Of a stretch of DNA of 64,000 nucleotides, positions 24,477 to 32,405 are shown in pieces. Position numbers and translations under genes: made by a program. Each line of letters starts with the position of its first letter. The first letter of the stretch is position 1. Below the pieces are notes generated by a model. It worked only from the letters and a program-made list of their open reading frames with translations. It had not been told where the DNA came from and did no database searches. The stretch lies in the NCBI GenBank assembly GCA_045595395.1, contig JAZOAH010000028.1:186001-250000 (forward strand), given 5' to 3'. The DNA is from CAKSHC01 sp045595395 (lineage in GTDB: Bacteria > Bacillota > Clostridia > Oscillospirales > UMGS1783).

Positions 24477-26252
24477 ATGCTGACCAACATCGCCCGCTGT
24501 GCCGTTATCTCGGCGCCGCTGACCCCTTTTGATGTTGATTCCAACCTATCGGCCATGTCGGTGGCCGCTGATAAAGTGCTGCCCGCCCGACCCGATGTGA
24601 TGGTCTTCGGCGAGCTGTCCTTGTGCGGCGCTTCCTGCGGACATCTGCTGCGTCAGCAAAAGCTGCTGCGTGACTGCCTGAACGCTGCCGTCAAGTTTGC
24701 CGAGTTATATAAGCTTTCCGATACCCTCTTCCTGCTGGGTCTGCCTTTGGCTGTCGGACGCAAGGTCATCAGCGCCGCCGCCGTTATCAAGGGCGGACGC
24801 ATCCACATGTTTGCCGCCTCAGCGGCCGATCATGATGTGCTCGACCGCATCGACGGCGAGCAGAGCGTCACCGTGGACGGCAAGGCCGTGCCGGTACGCA
24901 TCCGTCCGGTCGTGCGGCATAACGGCATTGACATGGCCATTGTGCCGGGGCTGGATGTATCCCGCTGTCCCGAACCGGTCAATGCCGATCTCGTTGCCGC
25001 CCCCACCGTCATCAAGGCCGATCCGGCCCGTGATTACATGATGGGCGCACGCATCTCGGCACTGTCACGCATGCTGGGTGCCGGTCTGGTATTGTGCGCC
25101 GGCGGCATGGGTGAGTCGACCTATAACGGCATTTACAAAAACCTCGGCGGTATTTTTGAAAACGGTACCGCACTTGGCTTCCAATACGATTTTGAACCGC
25201 TGGTGCTGGTTCGTGATATTGATCTGGATCTGCTCCCGGTCAAGGATATGACCCCGGTCACCGATCTGGGCGGCAACAATCTGGAGCGACAGCGGCTCAA
25301 CCGCCACATCCCCAAAAATCCCTTCCTGCCCGAAGCCAACCGTGAGCGCATCCTCGACGATATGGCCGACACTCAGATCCACGGCCTGGCCACCCGCATG
25401 AAGCCGACCCACCTGAAAAAGATGGTTATCGGTGTTTCGGGCGGCATCGACAGCACCCATGCGCTGCTGGTCTGCGCCGCCGTCTGCGATCGGCTGGGGC
25501 TGGAGCGCAGCGATATCCTTGCCGTGCTTATGCCGGGGTTTGGCACCAAGTCGGGCAGCCGCAACCTCTCCGAGCAGCTGGCACAGGAGATCGGCGCCAC
25601 CATTCGGGTGGTCAACATTGCCGACAGCGTCCATCAGCATTTTAAGGATATCAGCCATGATCCGCTCAACCTCAATGCCACCTATGAAAACGGACAGGCC
25701 CGTGAGCGCACCCAGATCCTCTTTGATATTGCCGGTGATAACGACGGCCTGGTCGTCGGTACCGGTGACATGTCCGAGATCACGCTGGGCTGGTGCACCT
25801 TCGGCGGTGATCATTTGTCGGGCTATAATGTCAACGCTTCTCTGACCAAGTGCATGGTCACCGAAGGAGCAAAAGCCCTCGCACGCCGCTTGGGCGGCCG
25901 TTTGCCTGTCATCGTCGGCGAGATCGCAGAAGCTCCCCCGTCACCCGAGCTGCTGCCCGGTGACCAGGTCACCCAGAACATCATCGGCCCTTACGAATTG
26001 CACGATTTCTTCCTGTACTATTATGTGCGTCACAACATGGCGCCCGATAAGATCGTATCCCTGGCCTTGCAGGCTTTTGAGGATACCTATGAAGACAAGG
26101 TCGTCCGTGCCACCTTCGAGATCTTCCGCCGCCGCTTTTTGACCTCGCAGTTCAAGCGCGGCTGTGCGGCCGAAGGCGTGCTCTTTGGCGAAGTTTGTCT
26201 TTCGCCCTTCGGCACCCATTTCCCGTCCGACCTTCCCACTGTAAATTTCTAA
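24477..26252 (+). CDS. nadE: NAD(+) synthetase with a degenerate glutaminase domain
   Basis: The 591-residue protein has an N-terminal nitrilase-like domain (about 1-270) and a C-terminal NAD synthase domain. The latter is intact: PP-loop GVSGGIDS near residue 319 and GTGDMSEITLGWCTFGGDH near 425. In the nitrilase half the Glu is kept (FGELSLCG, Glu46), but the segment that should carry the catalytic cysteine (CED in active enzymes) appears to read VPGLDVSR, and the usual lysine segment is not recognisable. The protein is also some 50 residues shorter than usual. It amidates nicotinate adenine dinucleotide with ammonia; use of glutamine is doubtful. ATG at 24477 follows AGAGGTGG. Confidence 0.9.
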   Translation: MLTNIARCAVISAPLTPFDVDSNLSAMSVAADKVLPARPDVMVFGELSLCGASCGHLLRQQKLLRDCLNAAVKFAELYKLSDTLFLLGLPLAVGRKVISAAAVIKGGRIHMFAASAADHDVLDRIDGEQSVTVDGKAVPVRIRPVVRHNGIDMAIVPGLDVSRCPEPVNADLVAAPTVIKADPARDYMMGARISALSRMLGAGLVLCAGGMGESTYNGIYKNLGGIFENGTALGFQYDFEPLVLVRDIDLDLLPVKDMTPVTDLGGNNLERQRLNRHIPKNPFLPEANRERILDDMADTQIHGLATRMKPTHLKKMVIGVSGGIDSTHALLVCAAVCDRLGLERSDILAVLMPGFGTKSGSRNLSEQLAQEIGATIRVVNIADSVHQHFKDISHDPLNLNATYENGQARERTQILFDIAGDNDGLVVGTGDMSEITLGWCTFGGDHLSGYNVNASLTKCMVTEGAKALARRLGGRLPVIVGEIAEAPPSPELLPGDQVTQNIIGPYELHDFFLYYYVRHNMAPDKIVSLALQAFEDTYEDKVVRATFEIFRRRFLTSQFKRGCAAEGVLFGEVCLSPFGTHFPSDLPTVNF

Positions 26253-26265
26253 AGGAGAACCCAAC

Positions 26266-26535
26266 ATGAAAGCCGTAATCACCGTTGTCGGTGCCGACCG
26301 TGTCGGCATCATCGCCAAAGTATCCAACAAATGTCTGGCATGCAATGTCAACATTCTCGACATCACCCAGCATGTCGTCGACGAATATTTCACCATGACC
26401 ATGGTCGTTGATACCGCTGCGTCCACCATTCCCTTTACCGAGTTGGTCGATACCATGACCGAGCTTGGCAAGGAGATGGGGCTGGTCATCCACACCATGC
26501 ACGAGGACATCTTCAATTTCATGCATAAGATCTAA
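26266..26535 (+). CDS. ACT domain protein (UPF0237)
   Basis: The 89-residue protein is a single ACT domain of the UPF0237 family, opening with KAVITVVGADRVGIIAKVS and containing LACNVNILDITQ. It is probably a small-molecule sensor, perhaps of an amino acid. It nearly always precedes a DUF711 gene, as here with a 9-base gap, and RBS AAAGGAG lies before the ATG. Confidence 0.95.
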   Translation: MKAVITVVGADRVGIIAKVSNKCLACNVNILDITQHVVDEYFTMTMVVDTAASTIPFTELVDTMTELGKEMGLVIHTMHEDIFNFMHKI

Positions 26536-26544
26536 GGAGAAGCC

Positions 26545-27903
26545 ATGTTAGAGCATTACGACATACTGGAAACCATACAGATGCTCAAGGAAGAGCATCT
26601 GGACATCCGCACCGTCACCATGGGCATCTCTTTGCTGGACTGCGCCCATGAGGATATCGACGTTTTTTGTCAGCGTATCTATGACAAGATCACCAAAAGC
26701 GCCGAATTTCTTGTGCCCCGAGCCTGCGATATTGAAAAGAAATACGGGATTCCCATCATCAATAAGCGGGTTGCCGTCACCCCCATCTCGGTAGCGGCCG
26801 CCGCCTGCAAGAGCAGCGACTATGCCAAGATCGCCGCAACCTTAGACCGTGCCGCCGCCACCCTCGGCATCAACTTTATCGGTGGCTACTCGGCCCTCGT
26901 TCACGGCGGTTTTACCAATTCCGACCGCAAGCTGCTCGCCTCCATTCCCGAGGCGCTCTCCACCACCAACTGCGTCTGTTCCTCGGTCAATGTTGCCACC
27001 TCACGCAGCGGCATCAATATGGACGCCGTTGCCATGATGGGACACATCATCAAGGATACGGCTGCCCTCACCGCCGACCGTGACTCGATCGGCTGCGCTA
27101 AGTTGGTCGTTTTTGCCAATGCGCCCGAGGACAATCCCTTTATGGCCGGTGCCTTCCACGGCGTCGGTCAACCCGAACGTGTCATCAATGTCGGCGTATC
27201 CGGCCCGGGTGTTGTCCGCTCGGCCGTTGCCCGTGCCGGCGACTGTTCTCTCTCGGAACTGGCCGATATCATTAAAAAGACGGCCTTCAAGGTCACTCGC
27301 ATGGGACAGATGGTGGCCCACGATGCCGCCCAGGCCCTCGGCGTGCCCTACGGCATTGTTGATCTTTCCCTCGCCCCCACTCCCGCCATTGGCGACTCGG
27401 TGGCGCATATTCTGGAGGAGATGGGATTGGAAACCTGCGGCACGCACGGCACTACCGCCTGCCTGGCCATGCTCAATGACGCCGTCAAGAAGGGCGGCAT
27501 GTTCGCCTCCTCCTTTGTCGGAGGACTCTCGGGTGCTTTCATTCCCGTTTCGGAAGATGCCGGCATGATCGACGCCGCCCGTGGCGGGGTACTGACGCTG
27601 GATAAATTAGAAGCCATGACCGCCGTCTGCTCGGTGGGCTTGGATATGATCGCCGTCCCGGGCGACACCCCGGCCGAGACCCTGTCGGGCATCATTGCCG
27701 ACGAGATCTCCATCGGCCAGGTCAACCACAAGACCACCGCCGCCCGCCTGATCCCCGTTGTGGGCAAGGGTGTGGGCGAAGAAGCCGAGTTTGGCGGATT
27801 GCTGGGCAGTGCTCCCATTATGCCGGTGCATCCCCAGTCCTGTGCCCGCTTTATCCAGCGTGGCGGCCGCATCCCGGCCCCGACCACGGCCCTGAAAAAC
27901 TGA
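26545..27903 (+). CDS. DUF711/PFL family protein (UPF0210)
   Basis: The 452-residue protein belongs to UPF0210, a family related to pyruvate formate-lyase in fold but with no established reaction. Recognisable stretches are IQMLKEEHLDIRTVTMGIS near residue 11, GFTNSDRKLLASIPEAL near 126 and THGTTACLAMLNDAVKKGG near 309. It forms the conserved pair with the preceding ACT-domain gene, which probably regulates it. RBS AAGGAG lies before ATG 26545. Its stop codon overlaps the start of the VanZ-like gene by one base. Confidence 0.95.
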   Translation: MLEHYDILETIQMLKEEHLDIRTVTMGISLLDCAHEDIDVFCQRIYDKITKSAEFLVPRACDIEKKYGIPIINKRVAVTPISVAAAACKSSDYAKIAATLDRAAATLGINFIGGYSALVHGGFTNSDRKLLASIPEALSTTNCVCSSVNVATSRSGINMDAVAMMGHIIKDTAALTADRDSIGCAKLVVFANAPEDNPFMAGAFHGVGQPERVINVGVSGPGVVRSAVARAGDCSLSELADIIKKTAFKVTRMGQMVAHDAAQALGVPYGIVDLSLAPTPAIGDSVAHILEEMGLETCGTHGTTACLAMLNDAVKKGGMFASSFVGGLSGAFIPVSEDAGMIDAARGGVLTLDKLEAMTAVCSVGLDMIAVPGDTPAETLSGIIADEISIGQVNHKTTAARLIPVVGKGVGEEAEFGGLLGSAPIMPVHPQSCARFIQRGGRIPAPTTALKN

Positions 27904-28319
27904 TGCCCCGCCGGACATATCGCCGGGCAGCCGGCTTAATCTTGACCGTTTGGACGCTGCTCCTGCTGTGGCTGACCCTTTGGGGTCGTCAAACCATTGA
28001 CCGCACCTGCTATCTCATCCCCTTGCAATCGACGATCGGTATGTTCTCTTATGCCTCATGGTATGAGATCGTTTATCTTGTCGTCGGTAACATCGCTTGG
28101 TTTATCCCCATTGGCTTTCTACTCGCCTACACCACACGCATCAAACTCTGGTTGGTTATTGTGTGCGGTGCAGGATTGTCGATCCTGATCGAGGGCTGTC
28201 AATATCTTTTTTCGGTCGGTGTCACCGATATCGACGATCTGATCTTCAACACGTTGGGTACTGCCATTGGCGTACTGCTATACTATATAATAAAGAAAAA
28301 ACTGCCGCATCGTTTTTGA
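27903..28319 (+). CDS. VanZ family membrane protein
   Basis: The 138-residue protein has four membrane segments and the VanZ pattern: WLTLWGR in the first loop, GNIAWFIPIGFLLAY near residue 55 and a C-terminal VTDIDDLIFNTLGTAIGVLLY. VanZ in Enterococcus gives low teicoplanin resistance, but most chromosomal VanZ-like proteins have no known role. Its start overlaps the DUF711 stop (TGATG), so it is the third gene of that unit. Confidence 0.9.
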   Translation: MPRRTYRRAAGLILTVWTLLLLWLTLWGRQTIDRTCYLIPLQSTIGMFSYASWYEIVYLVVGNIAWFIPIGFLLAYTTRIKLWLVIVCGAGLSILIEGCQYLFSVGVTDIDDLIFNTLGTAIGVLLYYIIKKKLPHRF

Positions 28320-28334
28320 TGCGGCAGTTTCTTT
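28299..28334 (+). terminator. Bidirectional terminator after VanZ
   Basis: AAACTGCCGCATC pairs with GATGCGGCAGTTT around GTTTTT, with TCTTT after it and an A run before it. It serves the nadE-vanZ side and the convergent yhaN-like gene. Confidence 0.88.
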
Positions 28335-30270
28335 ATGTGAAACAAATGTTGTGATGGTCAATGCCCCGCAACAGCGGCTCGGGGTCACGACAGGTAAAAT
28401 AGAGGATCTGTGTTTTTTGCGAAAGTTTGCCCAAAAGTTTGAGCATCTCGCCGGCACGCCCTTCATCGAAATTGGCGAAGGAATCGTCGAAGACCAGCGT
28501 CGGCTTTTCCTTAGCATAGAGCATGTCGATCAGAGCCAGGCGCAGCGAAATGTAGACGGCGTCGGCCGTGCCTACACTATAGTAGGGCAGTTTGCGGGCA
28601 ACCTCCTTTTCCTCGACCTTTACCGTACCGCCGACATCGACAACGATGCGACGGGTAGTATCGCCGGTCGTGGCGGCAAAGAAATCGGCTGTCCGCTCGG
28701 CCAGCATGGGCGCATACAGATGGGTCATCTTCAGATGAGCCTCGTCCAGCGCATTCAGCGCCAGTTGATAGGCGGCCAGTTCCTTTTCCAGGGCGGCAGC
28801 TCGTTCCTGTTTTTCATTAAGCGAACTTTTGAGCAGATCGACCGAGCCGATATGGCGCAACCGCTCCTCCCGCTTTGTCTTTTTCTCGGCGAGAGCCAGT
28901 TGCAACTGCTGCTCCAGTCGGAGGTTCTGCTCCTGCTGATAGGTCAGCGCATGATAGGCCTCGTCGGCACGGCGGTAGACCTCGATATCCATAGCCGCCA
29001 GCCCATCCTGTAACTGCTGACACAATCTCTGTTGCTCGGCCACGGTATCCAGATCGACATACAAGGCTTTGATGCTTGCCGTATCATCGGCCTGTTCACC
29101 CAAGCACTGCACCAATATCTTTTGCAGGCGAGCGGCCTCAAGATGTTGCTGTTGTTCCCGTTCGTAAACGGCCATCATCTGCTCATATTCGACCCGTTTG
29201 CGATAGGCTAGGATCCCATACTGCACAAGACAAACCAAGCCCACCGACGATAGGATAAACGGCCAGTTTGACGGCAATAAAAACCCTAAAATCCAACTCG
29301 TCACGATGGTTGCAATGCCCATCACCAATAACCATGTCGGCTTCTTAGGCTTATGCGGCGGCTCGATCCGGCCCAGCACATCACGCAGAGCCTGCAGTCG
29401 CTGGGATACCTGATTCAGGTCATCGACCTGGCGGCGATCCAGCCCGCCCAAACGGGCCTGCGCCTGCTGCATACGGGCCTTGGCCAAAGCCAGTTCTTCT
29501 TCCTTTTGCCGACGCTGGCGGGCAAACTCCTCTTGGATGCGAGCCTGCTGAGCCGCCATCTTTTCTTCCAATTCCTGCCGATCGGCTGTGCATCGGGATA
29601 ACTGGCGGCTCAAGCCCTCGCACTCCTCGGACAGCGTCGTCAGCGCAGCCTGCTCCTGACGCACCTGCTCGATCTGATAGGAGATCTCTGTCATCTCACG
29701 GCGCAGAGCCGGCAAGACACCGGCACGGCCGGAGTCGATCTTGTTTTTGGCTTTATGCAACGCATCCCGTGCCTTTTCATAAGATACATTTTCATCGGCG
29801 CCGGTCACGATATTTTTCAATTTATCTTCCAGCTCGTCCATGCTCACGTTCTGCAAGGTTGACTGACCGAAAAAGGCGGTGCTTTCAAAGGTCTCCAGCG
29901 ACAACCCGTACAGTTCCTCGCCGATCTCACGGGTCATGGGGATCTCGGTGGCCGTCAACGTATCGTACAGGCGCACCGATTTGGCACCCTCTCGCACCAC
30001 TGTGACCCGACGCCCGTCGGCGGTCAAGATCATGCTGCCGCCCGGCTCGCCGCCCGTCCAGGGCTTAAAGCGCTGAGCAGTGGTCAGCGGATTGGTGGCG
30101 CTGCTGCGCTCGTTTTTGGGGAAGCCGTAGAGCATGTAGCGGATAAACCCGGCCAGCGTGCTTTTGCCCGTTTCGTTGGGGGCGTACATCACATTCAGGC
30201 CGTCCTGCAGTTCCACCGAACGGTCCTTGAATTTGCCGAAATTCCGCAGTTCCAGTTTATTGATCGTCAA
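28333..30270 (-). CDS. SbcC/YhaN-like AAA ATPase with coiled coil and membrane hairpin
   Basis: The 645-residue protein has Walker A NETGKSTLAGFIRYML (about residues 33-48), long coiled coils on both sides of two adjacent hydrophobic segments (about residues 318-370) and a C-terminal Walker B VFDDSFANFDEGR. In SbcC/Rad50 the hinge between the coils is a zinc hook; here it is replaced by a membrane hairpin, as in Bacillus YhaN. It is probably a membrane-tethered partner of the nuclease encoded just upstream, acting on DNA ends. The start is TTG at 30270, 10 bases after GGAG, overlapping the nuclease gene by 14 bases. Confidence 0.88.
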   Translation of the reverse strand: MTINKLELRNFGKFKDRSVELQDGLNVMYAPNETGKSTLAGFIRYMLYGFPKNERSSATNPLTTAQRFKPWTGGEPGGSMILTADGRRVTVVREGAKSVRLYDTLTATEIPMTREIGEELYGLSLETFESTAFFGQSTLQNVSMDELEDKLKNIVTGADENVSYEKARDALHKAKNKIDSGRAGVLPALRREMTEISYQIEQVRQEQAALTTLSEECEGLSRQLSRCTADRQELEEKMAAQQARIQEEFARQRRQKEEELALAKARMQQAQARLGGLDRRQVDDLNQVSQRLQALRDVLGRIEPPHKPKKPTWLLVMGIATIVTSWILGFLLPSNWPFILSSVGLVCLVQYGILAYRKRVEYEQMMAVYEREQQQHLEAARLQKILVQCLGEQADDTASIKALYVDLDTVAEQQRLCQQLQDGLAAMDIEVYRRADEAYHALTYQQEQNLRLEQQLQLALAEKKTKREERLRHIGSVDLLKSSLNEKQERAAALEKELAAYQLALNALDEAHLKMTHLYAPMLAERTADFFAATTGDTTRRIVVDVGGTVKVEEKEVARKLPYYSVGTADAVYISLRLALIDMLYAKEKPTLVFDDSFANFDEGRAGEMLKLLGKLSQKTQILYFTCRDPEPLLRGIDHHNICFT

Positions 30271-31363
30271 GGCCTGTCAACTCCTCTCCGGCCAGTGCGG
30301 CCAAGCCCAGGCTCAAGGCCCGCTCGCGTATCTCCTGCTCGGTGTCCGTACCCAATATTTCACGCAGATACAGGCCGGTCAGCGTATTTTCGCCCAGCAA
30401 CCGCTCGTAATCGGGCTGCAACCGAGTCCGATCGACCACCTTGATAAACGGCAGATGAGCCGCCTGCTGGCGAATAGCCTGGATATGCAACAGCAGCCCG
30501 GCCGGACGATAACCGGTCAGCACCAGCTTGAGCAACAGATCGGAAGAGGCGCCGGCTATACGGCCACGCACACGGGACAGAACATCAAGCATGGTCTGCG
30601 CCCCGGTGATATCCACCTCCAGCATCTCAAAACGGCCGACCTGACTTTCGATAAAGTCCAGGCTCACGCTACCCTTGCCGACTCGGCCGGCCAAATAGCC
30701 CTTAGCACCCGTTTCGTCAAAGCCACGCCCGACCAGCGTGCCGGGATAGGCATAATAGGTATCTCCCGCCTTAAGTACACCCGAACAGGTATGCACATGC
30801 CCCAAGGCCAAATAGTCCAGACCGCTGGCTGCGATCTGCTCCAGCGTGACCGGCTGATAGACCTTATGCCCGCCAAACCCCTGCACCTGCGAATGCAGAC
30901 ACATCAGATTGATGCGGGAGGGATCCTCGACCCGAAAATCAGCCAGCGGTTGGGTGTCGCTGTTTTCATGCAAACACCCCAAGCCATATACCGTGAAATC
31001 CTCAAAATCCAACCGCTCCATACGCCCCGAGTCGAAGATATACAGGTTGTCCGAACGCTCAAGACTCCGATAGGGCGAAGCGCCGTAAATGCAATCATGA
31101 TTGCCGGGCGCAATAAAGAAGCGAGTGGCCGAATACTTGGCGGCAATATCGGAGATCAGCCGCACCGACGCACCGGTGGCCTCGGCGTTATCAAACAGGT
31201 CGCCCGGCAGTAGCACCGCCTGCACCCCCTGCTCACCCGCCCGCTCCAGGGCAGCGGCAAAGCAGCTGCGAATGGTCTGGCGGCGTGCCTGTGCCACAGC
31301 GCCCGGCAGTTCCCCGAAGGGGGTGTCCAGATGGGTATCGGCAATATGGACGATGGATATCAT
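30257..31363 (-). CDS. SbcD/YhaO-like metallophosphoesterase, DNA repair exonuclease
   Basis: The 368-residue protein opens with the calcineurin-type motif HIADTHLDTPF (residues 6-16), then LLPGDLFD near 56, APGNHDCIYG near 89 and LGHVHTCSG near 196, the metal ligands of Mre11/SbcD nucleases. A C-terminal capping region of about 100 residues follows. With the coiled-coil ATPase downstream it forms an SbcCD-like complex for processing DNA ends. The start ATG at 31363 has GGAGG 8 bases upstream and overlaps the laccase-domain gene by 4 bases. Confidence 0.92.
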   Translation of the reverse strand: MISIVHIADTHLDTPFGELPGAVAQARRQTIRSCFAAALERAGEQGVQAVLLPGDLFDNAEATGASVRLISDIAAKYSATRFFIAPGNHDCIYGASPYRSLERSDNLYIFDSGRMERLDFEDFTVYGLGCLHENSDTQPLADFRVEDPSRINLMCLHSQVQGFGGHKVYQPVTLEQIAASGLDYLALGHVHTCSGVLKAGDTYYAYPGTLVGRGFDETGAKGYLAGRVGKGSVSLDFIESQVGRFEMLEVDITGAQTMLDVLSRVRGRIAGASSDLLLKLVLTGYRPAGLLLHIQAIRQQAAHLPFIKVVDRTRLQPDYERLLGENTLTGLYLREILGTDTEQEIRERALSLGLAALAGEELTGLDDQ

Positions 31364-32181
31364 CTTATTTCCTCCTCTCCCACACACAAAAAGGCGGCCA
31401 GACTGCCCCGCTGCGGCCCTTGGCGGCGATGGGAAAAATACCGCTGATCGTGGCAGGTACATTCCCCTGCTACGGTAATATGTTGATCTGTTACGCCTGC
31501 GGCCAACAGCATATGGCGATTGGCCGTCCACAGATCGGCAAAGGGCTTCGGATGGCCCGATTGATAGCGTAGGCATCCGCCGCCACCGGCCTGATCGATG
31601 GCCTGCCCGACCTCCGGTGAGACCTCATAACAGCAGGGGCCGGCGCTCGGTCCGATGGCCGCCAAGATGTCCTCGGGGCGGCTGCCGTATTCCTGCATCA
31701 TGGCCGCCACCGCCTTGCCTGTGATATTCTGCACCGTCCCCCGCCACCCAGCGTGGATCAGACAAGCGGCACGCCGGATCGGATCGGCCAAAAACACCGG
31801 CGTGCAATCGGCATGGAAGGTGACCAGCGTCACCCCCGGCACATCGGTCATCAGCGCATCAACATCGGCAAAGCTCTTTTTTGTAATGCCCTCGCCCCGA
31901 TCCGCCAAACCGACCTTGCGGATATGATCGGTATGGGTCTGGGCCGAAAGCACCAGAGAATCGACACTTACCCCGATGGCACGGGTCAAGATCCGATAGT
32001 TTTCCAGGACATTTTCCCGCTCATCGCCCCGAGAAAAACCGAGATTGAGAGAACCCAGAGGGCCTTGACTGACCCCGCCGTTGCGGGTGGAAAAGGCGTG
32101 AATAAAGCCGGCAGCCGTCAGCTGCGGCACCGTCAGATATTCCAGATCACCCCGATATTCATGAGTAAATCCTTGCGGCAT
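31360..32181 (-). CDS. Laccase-domain protein, YfiH/PgeF family
   Basis: The 273-residue protein matches the multicopper-like family that binds one zinc or copper with two His and a Cys: the motifs are TFHADCTPVF near residue 125, HAGWRGTVQNI near 146 and GPSAGPCCYEVSPEV near 178. Members remove or edit misincorporated peptidoglycan residues (PgeF) or act as purine nucleoside phosphorylases. ATG 32181 is chosen after the AAAGGGGGG run. It heads the three-gene unit with the YhaO/YhaN-like pair, with an ATGA overlap. Confidence 0.92.
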   Translation of the reverse strand: MPQGFTHEYRGDLEYLTVPQLTAAGFIHAFSTRNGGVSQGPLGSLNLGFSRGDERENVLENYRILTRAIGVSVDSLVLSAQTHTDHIRKVGLADRGEGITKKSFADVDALMTDVPGVTLVTFHADCTPVFLADPIRRAACLIHAGWRGTVQNITGKAVAAMMQEYGSRPEDILAAIGPSAGPCCYEVSPEVGQAIDQAGGGGCLRYQSGHPKPFADLWTANRHMLLAAGVTDQHITVAGECTCHDQRYFSHRRQGPQRGSLAAFLCVGEEEIR

Positions 32182-32326
32182 CGGTATCCCCCCCTTTTTC
32201 TTATATAGTATCATTTCTCCCCCGTACCTGACAAGGCATAAAATAATAAAAATCCTTTCGATGGCCGATATTTCCATTGGCTCACTGGTAAAGTTGCACA
32301 AAAAATGACAACTTATCAAAAAATCA

Positions 32327-32355
32327 TTGCATTGGGCATCCATATTCGCTATAAT
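32327..32355 (+). promoter_or_regulatory. sigma-A promoter of the EF-G paralogue
   Basis: TTGCAT at 32327-32332 and a perfect TATAAT at 32350-32355 with a 17-bp spacer, about 50 bases before the start codon. Confidence 0.85.
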
Positions 32356-32405
32356 GATTTTGTTAGGCGCTATATCGTTTTAGCGTGAGAAAGGAGAAAA
32401 ACCAC

